Source of the DNA: Catellatospora coxensis
GTDB taxonomy: Bacteria; Actinomycetota; Actinomycetes; Mycobacteriales; Micromonosporaceae
Length of the DNA stretch: 33,893 nt
Assembly (NCBI RefSeq): GCF_016862635.1
Contig: NZ_BONI01000092.1
Span: 1 to 33,893, forward strand
Reading direction: 5' to 3'
Shown here: positions 14,455 through 21,687 of the stretch, one piece after another
Numbering within the stretch: position 1 is the first letter of the stretch
How the letters are laid out: every line of letters starts with the position of its first letter
Program-made: the position numbers and the translations under genes
The notes under the pieces: generated by a model
The model's input: only the letters and a program-made list of their open reading frames with translations
The model's database searches: none
What the model was told of the DNA's origin: nothing

Positions 14455-15333
14455 GTGAGCGCGCAGAGCCCGGCGGTCGCCCGTCTCAGGCTACGACACG
14501 CGCTCCGCTCCGCCCGGGAGAGTTCCGACTACACCCAGGAACAGGTCGCCTCCGAACTCGAGTGGTCACTCTCCAAGGTGATCAGGATCGAGAACGGCAC
14601 CGTCCGGATGACCGTGACCGACGTGCGGGCGCTGATGCAGCTCTACGGCATCGACGACGCCTCGGAGATGTCGGAGATGGAGAGTCTGGTCCGGGCCTCG
14701 CGCCAGCGCTCGTGGTGGACGCAGTACGGCAGCGAGGTCATGTCCGGCCGCTTCGCCACCTACATCGGGCTGGAGGACGGGGCGTCGGCGCTGTCGATGT
14801 ACCAGTCGCTGGTGGTGCCGGGTCTGCTGCAGACCGAGGCGTACGCCCGCGCGGTCATCGCCGGGCTGCGCATGCCCGAGCAGGACAGCCGCAACCACGA
14901 GACCTACCTCGACATCCGGCTGCGCCGGCAGGAGAACGTGCTCCAGCGCAAGGACCCGCCGCAGGTCCACGCGGTGCTCGACGAGGCGGTGCTGCGCCGC
15001 ATCAACGGCGGTGTCGGCGTGCAGCGCGACCAGCTGCTGCACCTGGTCGCCCTGGGCGCGGCGCCGCACATCCACCTGCGGGTGCTGCCGCTGTCCAGCG
15101 GCATCCACACCATGGAGTCGACGTTCGTGCTGCTGTCCTTCCCGTTCGGCGAGGACGTCGTCTACCTGGAGCTGAACAGCGCCCTCGCGGGCGACCCCGA
15201 CCGGGGCCAGTTCCTCGACCGCGGCGAGGTCGCCGCGCCGTACCGGGACACCTTCACCATGCTCACCGGCACGGCGCTGAGCGAGGCCGACTCGCTGGCC
15301 TTCATCGCCAAGGTTGCCGGGGAGCTTCGCTGA
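14455..15333 (+). CDS. WhiJ-like XRE-family regulator with DUF5753 domain
   Basis: The GTG at 14455 has GGCGGAG 6 nt upstream and yields 292 residues. Residues 1-65 form an XRE helix-turn-helix (LRHALRSARESSDYTQEQVA, ELEWSLSKVIRIENG). The rest is the DUF5753 domain: MYQSLVVPGLLQTEAYARAV, RLRRQENVL, LDEAVLRR, then LRVLPLSSGIHTMESTFVLL and VVYLELNSA. These regulators occur in many copies in actinomycetes, each beside a DUF397 gene; WhiJ of Streptomyces affects development. Here one regulator faces two DUF397 genes. The last codons lie within a tandem duplication. Confidence 0.92.
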   Translation: MSAQSPAVARLRLRHALRSARESSDYTQEQVASELEWSLSKVIRIENGTVRMTVTDVRALMQLYGIDDASEMSEMESLVRASRQRSWWTQYGSEVMSGRFATYIGLEDGASALSMYQSLVVPGLLQTEAYARAVIAGLRMPEQDSRNHETYLDIRLRRQENVLQRKDPPQVHAVLDEAVLRRINGGVGVQRDQLLHLVALGAAPHIHLRVLPLSSGIHTMESTFVLLSFPFGEDVVYLELNSALAGDPDRGQFLDRGEVAAPYRDTFTMLTGTALSEADSLAFIAKVAGELR

Positions 15334-15414
15334 TCACCACGTAGCGGCCTGCCGCGGAGTGGTGATCGTCGCCGGGGAGCTTCGTTGATCACCACGTAAC
15401 GGCTTGCCGCAGCG
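15316..15414 (+). repeat. Tandem duplication of a 44-bp segment spanning the XRE gene end
   Basis: Bases 15316-15359 and 15371-15414 are 40/44 identical, with a 55-bp period. All four differences are transitions. The first copy contains the end of the XRE coding region and its stop. Confidence 0.85.
15332..15367 (+). terminator. Hairpin after the XRE gene
   Basis: GATCACCAC (15332-15340) pairs with GTGGTGATC (15359-15367); inside, GCGGC and GCCGC form a second stem around CT. Overlaps the XRE stop. There is no T-run. Confidence 0.6.
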
Positions 15415-15434
15415 TGCGGCATATGCTCGGCGGC

Positions 15435-16169
15435 ATGAGCTTTCCTCCCTCCGCTGCGCCCTGCGACGATGTGCAGCGGGTGCTGTGCGTGTTCGCGCAT
15501 CCCGACGACGTCGACTTCGGCGCGGCAGGCACGGTCGCCCGCTGGGTGGACGAGGGCCTGGAGGTGTCGTACCTGCTGGTCACCAGGGGTGACGCGGGTG
15601 GCTTCGACGAGACCCCGCGCGAGGCGATGCCGGGCCTGCGGGAGGCCGAGCAGCGGGCAGCCGCGGCCGCCGTCGGGGTCAAGCAGGTCGACTTCCTGGA
15701 GGGGTACGCCGACGGCTCGGTCACGCCGAGCCTGGCCCTGCGCAAGGACCTCGTGGCGGCGATCCGGCGGGCCCGGCCCGACCGCATCCTGACCAGCTCC
15801 CCGCTGCGCCGCTGGGACCGCATCGCCGGGCCGAGCCACCCCGACCACCTGGCCGTGGGCGAGGCGGTGACCTGCGCGGTCTACCCCGACGCCCGCAACC
15901 CGTTCGCGCACCCGGACCTGGGCGCGGCCGGCCTGGCCGCCTGGACGGTCCGCGAGATCTGGTACTCGGCGGGGCCCGACCCCGACCACGCGGTCGACGT
16001 GACCGACACCTTCGACCGCAAGCTCGCCGCCCTGCGGGCGCACGTCTCCCAGACGGCCCACCTGCACGAGCTCGACGTGATGCTGCGCGAGCGGCTGGGC
16101 GGCCTGGCCGAGACGCTCGGCCTGCCGGGCAGGCTGGCCGAGGCGTTCACGATCATCAGGACCGAGTGA
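15435..16169 (+). CDS. PIG-L/LmbE-family zinc deacetylase
   Basis: The start chosen is the ATG at 15435 (244 residues); TATGCT ends 7 nt before it, fitting a leaderless transcript. The N-terminal motif FAHPDDVDFG gives two zinc ligands (H, D) and the catalytic Asp; the third ligand is in SHPDHLAVG. VTRGDAGGFDETP and RRARPDRILTSSP are typical. The family includes MshB and Mca, which act on mycothiol precursors and conjugates, and other GlcNAc deacetylases. This protein is shorter than MshB (about 300), so assignment to mycothiol is not justified. A strong terminator follows. Confidence 0.88.
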   Translation: MSFPPSAAPCDDVQRVLCVFAHPDDVDFGAAGTVARWVDEGLEVSYLLVTRGDAGGFDETPREAMPGLREAEQRAAAAAVGVKQVDFLEGYADGSVTPSLALRKDLVAAIRRARPDRILTSSPLRRWDRIAGPSHPDHLAVGEAVTCAVYPDARNPFAHPDLGAAGLAAWTVREIWYSAGPDPDHAVDVTDTFDRKLAALRAHVSQTAHLHELDVMLRERLGGLAETLGLPGRLAEAFTIIRTE

Positions 16170-16185
16170 GCGCCCGCACACCGCG

Positions 16186-16216
16186 AGGGCGTTGCCGCGA
16201 GCTGCGGCAACGCCCT
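16186..16216. terminator. Intrinsic terminator, 13-bp perfect stem
   Basis: AGGGCGTTGCCGC (16186-16198) and GCGGCAACGCCCT (16204-16216) surround GAGCT, followed on the plus strand by GTCTTCTG. It separates the convergent PIG-L and DUF6232-like genes. Confidence 0.9.
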
Positions 16217-16234
16217 GTCTTCTGAGCCGGGTGG

Positions 16235-16783
16235 TCAGGCGGCGCGTTCCCAGCCGGACCGGCCCCCACCGGGAACCAGCCGTGAGGGGTGCATGTTCGA
16301 GGGGTGCGGCACGCCGCGGCTCGGCCGGGGCCGCGGGAGGTTCAGGTGGCCCAGCCGCGCCTCGACGAGGCTGCGCCGCAGGTAACGCTCCACGGCGTGG
16401 AACAGCCACCAGTCGTCGCTGACGAACAGCTGGGTGGGGTGGCCGTGGTAGTCGGCCCACAGCTCCAGCCGCCGCGGCCGCCGCCGCGCGCTGATCAGTG
16501 TGGCCACGGCCAGTCCGCTGAGCACGGCGACGGCGGCGACGATGCCGGTCGGCCGCAGCAGCGGTGCGAACGCCCCGAGCAGGACCATGCCGACCACGGC
16601 CATCGCGCCGACGCGGCGCGTCAGCGGGTCGTGCCCGGCCTGTCGGGTGTGGACGTTCTGGATGGCGCCGAGGGTGAAGTGACGCGCTCCGACCTGGAAA
16701 CATGTCGCCGAGATGTGCAGCCCCGGGCGGATGGTCACGATGGCTTGTTCTGGTGGCCGTTCCGGTGCCCGTGTAGGCTCCAT
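16235..16783 (-). CDS. DUF6232-like two-helix membrane protein
   Basis: The ATG at 16783, with GGGAG 6 nt upstream, gives 182 residues. Residues 1-50 contain ISATCFQVGARHFTLGAIQN, a pattern of small actinobacterial membrane proteins (DUF6232) in which a short beta segment precedes two membrane helices. The helices lie at about 62-80 and 82-100, followed by ARRRPRRLELW (cytoplasmic positive end). The soluble tail includes FVSDDWWLFHAVERYLRRSL, then a disordered Pro/Arg/Gly-rich end. Longer starts upstream would run through a terminator hairpin and are unlikely. Function unknown. Confidence 0.65.
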   Translation of the reverse strand: MEPTRAPERPPEQAIVTIRPGLHISATCFQVGARHFTLGAIQNVHTRQAGHDPLTRRVGAMAVVGMVLLGAFAPLLRPTGIVAAVAVLSGLAVATLISARRRPRRLELWADYHGHPTQLFVSDDWWLFHAVERYLRRSLVEARLGHLNLPRPRPSRGVPHPSNMHPSRLVPGGGRSGWERAA

Positions 16784-16870
16784 GGAAGTCTCCCAACTGC
16801 TCGACACGCGGGCCCGGCTGGTGGTGGTGCCCGCAGAGGTGGCGACGCCTGGCATGTGGTGGAGCTTGTG

Positions 16871-16907
16871 GACCGACATCCGGTGGCCGCCGGGTGTCGG
16901 TCTTTTT
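16871..16907 (+). terminator. Strong intrinsic terminator with no gene before it
   Basis: GACCGACA (16871-16878) pairs with TGTCGGTC (16895-16902) and CCGG with CCGG inside, followed by TTTTT (16903-16907). It works only on the plus strand, but no plus-strand gene lies between it and the terminator at 16186-16216. It may end an unannotated small RNA. Confidence 0.8.
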
Positions 16908-17046
16908 CGTTCTGTGTCTTCGGTGATGCTGTGAGCCGCCGCGCGAGCCGTCCGTCGGTGGACTTCCCGGCTGCCTCGTGACCTCAGTGTGACCGAGACA
17001 GCCGTCGTTGTGAAGCCTCTCAATCAGCCAGGTGGCAAGTTGGCAC

Positions 17047-17087
17047 GTTCCCTGAACCTAATGTGCGTTCAGGAATCACCTAATGTG
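17047..17087 (+). promoter_or_regulatory. Repeat cluster: ACCTAATGTG twice and CCTGAAC-N9-GTTCAGG
   Basis: ACCTAATGTG occurs at 17056-17065 and 17078-17087, exactly 22 bp (two helical turns) apart. Overlapping the first copy is a perfect inverted repeat CCTGAAC (17051-17057) / GTTCAGG (17067-17073). It lies upstream of the c-di-AMP riboswitch; the only other content of 17088-17244 is GC-rich DNA without an evident gene. Confidence 0.5.
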
Positions 17088-17244
17088 ACGGAACTTTTTC
17101 CGCATTCCTGGATCAGGTCGGGCACATCGCCCAACTCGCCCTTGGGCTTGGCGCTTTCCGGGACTACCGTGACTGGCACTGGCCGGTTGTCCGTCGCCCA
17201 CCCCCGGGCGGCACCGGACCAGCGCCGCCGAATCGCGGCGCACC

Positions 17245-17385
17245 CGTGAAGATCGATCCCTGCGGGCGCGCGCGAACCGGGGACCCAGGTTATCGGGGTG
17301 AATCTGTGGTCACTCACAGTGATCGCAGTAGGGCGCCCTTCGCCCGAACCCGTCAGCTAACTCGGTAGGCGGCTGCGGAGAAGGG
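17245..17385 (+). promoter_or_regulatory. c-di-AMP riboswitch (ydaO/yuaA type)
   Basis: The conserved blocks appear in order: CGAACCGGGGACCCA, CGGGGTGAATC, AGTAGGGCGCCCTTCGC, then CCCGAACCCGTCAGCTAACT and CGGTAGGCGG, just before the NlpC/P60 gene. ydaO-type switches sense c-di-AMP and in actinobacteria commonly precede resuscitation and cell-wall hydrolase genes, usually turning them off when c-di-AMP is high. The outer boundaries are approximate. Confidence 0.93.
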
Positions 17386-17396
17386 CCACCCATACC

Positions 17397-18377
17397 TTGT
17401 CATCCCCCCATGGCAGGGGCCGGCGCGCTGCGGCGCGCCTGCTCGCCCCAGCCGGAGCACTGACCATCGCACTGCTCGGATTCGGCGCCCCCGCGCACGC
17501 CGCGCCCAGCGCCGCCGAGCTCCGCAAGCAGATCACGCAGAAGTCCGACCAGCTGGAAAAGGTCGTCGAGCAGTACAACAAGCTCAACACCCAGCTCAAG
17601 GAGACCCGCGCCGAGGCCGCCGCGCTGGAACGCGAACTCGGCCCGCTGGAGGTCAAGGCCGACCAGGCGAAGGGCAACGTCGCCCGGATCGCGTCGACCG
17701 CGTACCGCACCGGGTCGTTCAGCGGCCTGAACGCGCTGCTGGACTCGTCCGGCGACGGCAGGCTGCTGGCCCGGCTCAGCGCCCTGGACCAGCTCGCCAC
17801 GAGTCAGCGGGCGCAGATCGACGAGGCGCACCGGGCCGCCGGCGACCGCTTCGAGGTCAAGGCGGCACTGGACGCGCGGCTGCAGGAGCAGACCACCCGG
17901 TTCACCGCGGTCGAGACCCAGCGCAAGGGCATCGAGCGCGACCTGGCCAAGCTCAAGGAACTGCGCCGCCAGGCGGGCCTGACCGACGAGAAGTCGTCCA
18001 CCTACACCGGCTCCATCCCCGCGTACAAGGGCAAGGCCGGCGTCGCCGTGGCGTTCGCGTACAAGCAGCTGGGCAAGCCGTACGTGTGGGCCGCCGACGG
18101 GCCGAACGGGTACGACTGCTCGGGCCTGACGCTCGCCGCGTGGCGGGCCGCGGGCGTGAGCCTCTACCACCAGGCCGCCACGCAGTGGCGTGAGGTCGCC
18201 CACATCAGCCGGTCCCAGCTGCTGCCCGGCGACCTGGTCTTCTACTCGGGCCTGGGACACGTGGCGCTCTACGTCGGCAGCGGCAAGGTGATCCACGCGC
18301 CCACCACCGGCGAAGTCGTGAAGATCGCCAGCGTCGACATGATGAGCCCGTACGGCTACGGCCGCGTGCGCCTGTAA
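17397..18377 (+). CDS. RipA-like NlpC/P60 peptidoglycan endopeptidase
   Basis: The TTG at 17397 gives 326 residues and an Arg-rich signal peptide (hydrophobic about 14-30, cleavage near AHA-AP). A coiled coil follows (about 37-190, with ELRKQITQKSDQLEKVVEQY). The C-terminal NlpC/P60 domain (about 205-326) has the catalytic Cys C241 in GYDCSGL, His H288 in GHVALYVG and polar H300 in VIHAPTT. It is expected to cut the D-Glu/mesoDAP bond outside the cell to aid division and growth; the coiled coil may keep it inactive until needed, as in RipA. The c-di-AMP riboswitch directly before it controls its expression. No other in-frame start fits better, though the Shine-Dalgarno-like GGAGAAGGG is distant. 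Confidence 0.92.
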   Translation: MSSPHGRGRRAAARLLAPAGALTIALLGFGAPAHAAPSAAELRKQITQKSDQLEKVVEQYNKLNTQLKETRAEAAALERELGPLEVKADQAKGNVARIASTAYRTGSFSGLNALLDSSGDGRLLARLSALDQLATSQRAQIDEAHRAAGDRFEVKAALDARLQEQTTRFTAVETQRKGIERDLAKLKELRRQAGLTDEKSSTYTGSIPAYKGKAGVAVAFAYKQLGKPYVWAADGPNGYDCSGLTLAAWRAAGVSLYHQAATQWREVAHISRSQLLPGDLVFYSGLGHVALYVGSGKVIHAPTTGEVVKIASVDMMSPYGYGRVRL

Positions 18378-18394
18378 CCGGACCAGCACGGCAG

Positions 18395-18426
18395 GAAGCC
18401 CTCTCCCGGACTCGGGAGAGGGCTTC
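18395..18426. terminator. Bidirectional terminator, 13-bp perfect stem
   Basis: GAAGCCCTCTCCC (18395-18407) and GGGAGAGGGCTTC (18414-18426) surround a 6-nt loop between the convergent NlpC/P60 and sigma-factor genes. Confidence 0.92.
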
Positions 18427-18447
18427 TGCGTCAGTGGGAGAGAAGGG

Positions 18448-19389
18448 TCAGACGGACTGCAGGCCCTCCGCGCGGGCCAGCTCACGCAGCCGGCCCAGCG
18501 CCTGGATCTCCAGCTGGCGGATGCGCTCACGGGACAGCGAGAAGCGCGACGCCACCTCGGTCAGCGAGTGCTCGCGACCGTCCTCCAGGCCGTACCGCGC
18601 GCGCATGATGCCGGCGGAACGGTCGTCGAGGTGGTTGAGCAGGCCCTCGATCCGCTGGCGCTCCAGCGCCGAGAGGACGATCTCCTCCGGGCTGGGCGTG
18701 TCGCGGTCGGCGACCAGGTCACCCAGGTTGGTGTCGCCGTCGTCGCCCACGGGCGTGTCCAGCGAGACGGTGTCCTGCGACCAGCGGATCAGCTCGGTCA
18801 CCCGCTCGACGGTGACGCCCAGCGCGGCCGCGATCTGGTCCGGCTCGGGGTCGCTGCCCAGCTCACGGGTGAGCTGGCGGGTCACGTTGCGCATCCGGTT
18901 GACGTCCTCCACCAGGTGGACGGGCAGCCGCACGGTGCGCTCCTGCTGGGCGATGGCCCGGCTGATCGCCTGCCGGATCCACCAGGTCGCGTACGTGGAG
19001 AACTTGTAGCCCTTCACGTAGTCGAACTTCTCGACGGCCCGGACCAGGCCGGTGTTGCCCTCCTGGATCAGGTCCAGCATCGGCATGCCCGAGCGCACGT
19101 AGCGCCGGGCGATGGACACCACCAGCCGCAGGTTCGCGCGGATGAACAGGTCCTTGGCGTGCTCGCCCTCGGCGACCAGCTTCTCCAGCTCGTCGCGCTT
19201 CAGGCCGCGCTTGAGCTTGTCGGCCTCCAGCAGATGCTCAGCATATAGTCCTGCCTCGATCGCCTTAGAGAGGTCGACCTCCTGCGCCGCGTCGAGCAGC
19301 GGAGTACGCGAGATCTCGTGCAGATATACACCGACGAGGTCTCGCTCCTCAGCCACCTGGTCGGTGCGCAGCATGGTCATGTTCTCCAC
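18448..19389 (-). CDS. sigB: Group 2 sigma-70 factor, SigB/HrdD type
   Basis: The 313-residue protein has the regions of a primary-like sigma: 1.2 (DLVGVYLHEISRTPLL), 2.1-2.4 (LRLVVSIARRYVRSGMPMLD, LIQEGNTGLVRAVEKFDY, FSTYATWWIRQAI), 3 (VNRMRNVTRQL) and 4.2 (SLTEVASRFSLSRERIRQLE). It lacks the long acidic N-terminus of the housekeeping HrdB, so it is a non-essential group 2 sigma resembling mycobacterial SigB or Streptomyces HrdD. The GTG at 19389 has GGGAGGG at a good distance; an ATG three codons later is possible. A SigR/SigH-type promoter lies about 55 bp upstream, so induction by thiol stress is expected. Confidence 0.9.
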   Translation of the reverse strand: MENMTMLRTDQVAEERDLVGVYLHEISRTPLLDAAQEVDLSKAIEAGLYAEHLLEADKLKRGLKRDELEKLVAEGEHAKDLFIRANLRLVVSIARRYVRSGMPMLDLIQEGNTGLVRAVEKFDYVKGYKFSTYATWWIRQAISRAIAQQERTVRLPVHLVEDVNRMRNVTRQLTRELGSDPEPDQIAAALGVTVERVTELIRWSQDTVSLDTPVGDDGDTNLGDLVADRDTPSPEEIVLSALERQRIEGLLNHLDDRSAGIMRARYGLEDGREHSLTEVASRFSLSRERIRQLEIQALGRLRELARAEGLQSV

Positions 19390-19443
19390 GTTCGGGTCCC
19401 TCCCACGTAATCGCCGCAGGGCCTTGCGGTACTGACACCTTCA

Positions 19444-19470
19444 CAACAGATGACGCCCGGAGATGATTCC
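19444..19470 (-). promoter_or_regulatory. SigR/SigH-type promoter of the sigB gene
   Basis: On the minus strand GGAAT (19466-19470) is followed after exactly 18 nt by GTTG (19444-19447), the consensus read by thiol-stress ECF sigma SigR. The rest of the 396-bp gap (19471-19785) shows CATAAAT near 19567 as a possible second -10 and no gene. Confidence 0.7.
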
Positions 19471-19785
19471 GCGTTGCCCATCGAAACTGTCACGAAAAGC
19501 TGTGAACTCGCTGATACCGACTTAGCGACTCGCTGGAAGCGAGCCGACCGGTCCGCAATGCCCTATTTATGACACCACGGAGCGTCGATAGGTACAGCGA
19601 TCCACCTCACTACAACGCTGTGACCTGCGTCGCCATTTCTTGTGACGCCCGAGCGTGCGCGCTATTGCACGGTTCCACACCTGTCCCACCCGAACGCAGG
19701 ACACGTATACCCCACCGAGGGGAAAGCACACCCAATCGGCCATGAACTCCCCACGAACGGGGTCCGGCTTTCGGGTGTCGAGGCC

Positions 19786-20712
19786 TCAGTCGGTGAGGGC
19801 GGCGACGGCGTCGCGTACGCGATTGCCGTGTCCGGCCAGCGCGCCGCGGGCGGCGGCCACCTCGCGGTCGGCCAGCAGCGCGACCAGGGCGGCCCGCAGG
19901 TCGCCGCCGGCCTCGTCCAGGGTGCGGCGGCACTCCTCCTCGTCGTGGCCGGTCGCCTCGACGAGGATGTTCAGCATGCGGCCGCGCAGTTTCGCGTTGG
20001 TCGGCACCATGTCGATCATGAAGTTGGAGAACACCCGCCCCAGGCGCACCATCACCGCGCTGGAGAACGCGTTGAGCAGCAGCTTCTGCGCAGTGGCGGC
20101 CTTCATCCGGGTCGATCCGGTGATCACTTCAGGGCCGGTGTCGACGCCGATGAACACGTCCACCCAGGAGGCCGCGTCGGCGCGCGGGTTGGCGGCGATC
20201 AGCGCGGTCCGGCAGCCCAGCTCCGCCGCGGCCTGCAGCGCGCCGAGCACGTAGGGCGTGCGGCCGCTGGCGGCGATGCCCACCACCACGTCGCCGGTGC
20301 GGGCGCACCGGGCGATCTCGTCGGCCCCACCCGCGGTGTCGTCCTCCGCGTCCTCGACCGCGGCCAGCAGCGCGCCGGGCCCGCCCGCGATGTGCGCGCA
20401 GAACCAGTTCGGCGGGGCGTTGAAGGTCGGCGGGAGTTCGGCGGCGTCGAGCACGCCGAGCCGGCCGGAGGTGCCCGCGCCGACGTAGTGCACGCGGTTG
20501 CCGCGCTGCAGCGCCGCCACGGCGTCCTCGACCACCACCGCCAGCGGGTCCAGCACCGCGCCGACCGCCTCGGCGACGGTGCGGTCGGCCTCGTTGATCA
20601 CTTGCAGGATCTGCCGGGTGCCCAGCAGGTCGAGGTCGGCACTCGGGGCGTAGCGCTGCTCGGTGGGGGCGTCGACACGGACCGGGAGGGAGCCGGTGGG
20701 CAGCTCAGGCAT
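19786..20712 (-). CDS. murQ: N-acetylmuramic acid 6-phosphate etherase
   Basis: The ATG at 20712 gives 308 residues, standard for MurQ. The signature is VHYVGAGTSGRLGVLDAAEL (75-94), with catalytic E92, then PPTFNAPPNW. IAASGRTPYVLGAL is the second SIS-domain sugar-phosphate loop and TGSTRMKAATAQKLLLNA the third. MurQ splits the lactyl ether of MurNAc-6-P to GlcNAc-6-P and D-lactate during cell-wall recycling. The ATG overlaps the end of the rpiR gene by 8 bp, so the two are co-translated. No PTS transporter, kinase or hexosaminidase is visible nearby, so the substrate source is not shown. Confidence 0.96.
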   Translation of the reverse strand: MPELPTGSLPVRVDAPTEQRYAPSADLDLLGTRQILQVINEADRTVAEAVGAVLDPLAVVVEDAVAALQRGNRVHYVGAGTSGRLGVLDAAELPPTFNAPPNWFCAHIAGGPGALLAAVEDAEDDTAGGADEIARCARTGDVVVGIAASGRTPYVLGALQAAAELGCRTALIAANPRADAASWVDVFIGVDTGPEVITGSTRMKAATAQKLLLNAFSSAVMVRLGRVFSNFMIDMVPTNAKLRGRMLNILVEATGHDEEECRRTLDEAGGDLRAALVALLADREVAAARGALAGHGNRVRDAVAALTD

Positions 20713-21652
20713 CGCCGGACCGGCGGCGGGCAGTGCCGATGCGACGTCCGCGCACCGCCTCGGCGGTGACCTCCAGCGCCTTGCGCGCCTTGGTCCGGGT
20801 GCGGGCCGCCACCCCGACGAACAGGCAGTCCACGACGGTGAGCTGGGCGAGCCGGCTGGCCATCGCGCCGGACCGGTAGGTGGTCTCACGGGCCGCGGTG
20901 GTCAGCACGAAGTCGGCGACCTCGCAGATCGGCGAGCGTGGGAAGTTGGTCAGCGCGACGGTCACCGCGCCCGCCGCCTTGGCCCGCTCCAGCACGTCGA
21001 TGGTGTCGGCGGTGGTGCCGGTGTGCGAGATGCCCAGCGCCACGTCACCGGGGCCGAGCAGGGCGGCCGAGGTGAGCGAGGTGTGCAGGTCGGGCCAGTA
21101 GTACGCGACACGGCCTATGCGGTGCAGCTTGGCCTGGAAGTCGGCGGCGACGAAGCCGCTCGCGCCGGCCCCGAAGACCTCGACCCGGGAGGCCTTCACC
21201 AGCAGGTCCACGATCTTGTCGCAGACCTCGGGGTCGAGCTGCTCGGCGGTCTCCTCGACGGCGCGGGCGTCGTTGAAGGCGATGGTGGCGATGATCTGCG
21301 CCATGTCGGCGCCGGGCGGGATGTCCCCGCCGACCACCCGCGAGTCTGCCGGCTCGACCCGGCGCGCGGCCTCGGCGGCGAGCCGGATGCGCAGCTGCGG
21401 GTAACCCGACATGCCGATGGAGCGGCAGAACCGGATGACGGTCGCCTCGGAGGTCTCCGCGGCGGCGGACAGGTCGGTGATGGTGCGGCGGGCCGAGGCG
21501 GCCGGATCGGCGAGCACGAGCCGTGCCACGCGCTGCTCGGCCGGGGAGAGCGCGGGCAGCAGACCGTTGATCTGAACGATCAGCCCGACAGGTTCCTGAC
21601 CGGCGCGCGAGACGCTGTCATTCTCCTCGGAAACTTTCGACTTCTTCGCCAC
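20705..21652 (-). CDS. MurR/RpiR-family regulator with SIS domain
   Basis: The 315 residues comprise an RpiR helix-turn-helix domain (about 20-95: LSPAEQRVARLVLADP, SEATVIRFCRSIGMSGYPQL) and an SIS domain (about 130-285: VEVFGAGASGFVAADFQAKL, LGISHTGTTADTIDVLERA). SIS domains bind phosphosugars; MurNAc-6-P is the likely effector since murQ follows with an 8-bp overlap. It begins with GTG and no ribosome-binding site; a good promoter lies just upstream with TAAGTT ending 6 nt before it, and a TGAAA-N5-TTTCA palindrome covers the -10, so autoregulation is very likely. This promoter overlaps the 3' end of the neighbouring kinase gene. Confidence 0.93.
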   Translation of the reverse strand: MAKKSKVSEENDSVSRAGQEPVGLIVQINGLLPALSPAEQRVARLVLADPAASARRTITDLSAAAETSEATVIRFCRSIGMSGYPQLRIRLAAEAARRVEPADSRVVGGDIPPGADMAQIIATIAFNDARAVEETAEQLDPEVCDKIVDLLVKASRVEVFGAGASGFVAADFQAKLHRIGRVAYYWPDLHTSLTSAALLGPGDVALGISHTGTTADTIDVLERAKAAGAVTVALTNFPRSPICEVADFVLTTAARETTYRSGAMASRLAQLTVVDCLFVGVAARTRTKARKALEVTAEAVRGRRIGTARRRSGDA

Positions 21653-21655
21653 AGT

Positions 21656-21687
21656 TGAAACTTACTTTCATGACAGCCCCACGTCAA
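21656..21687 (-). promoter_or_regulatory. Promoter and operator of rpiR-murQ
   Basis: Minus strand: -35 TTGACG (21682-21687), 17-bp spacer, -10 TAAGTT (21659-21664), 6 nt to the GTG. The palindrome TGAAA-CTTAC-TTTCA (21656-21670) covers the -10, a typical RpiR-type repressor site. Confidence 0.8.

Noticed and set aside
16782-16934. Small plus-strand protein (about 50 residues) overlapping the orphan terminator
   Set aside because: The terminator's T-run precedes the stop codon, so the message would be cut; a non-coding RNA is more likely.
19640-19785. SigE-type promoter (GGAACC near 19671) for sigB
   Set aside because: The distance to the next CGTC is about 23 nt, not the usual 16-17.
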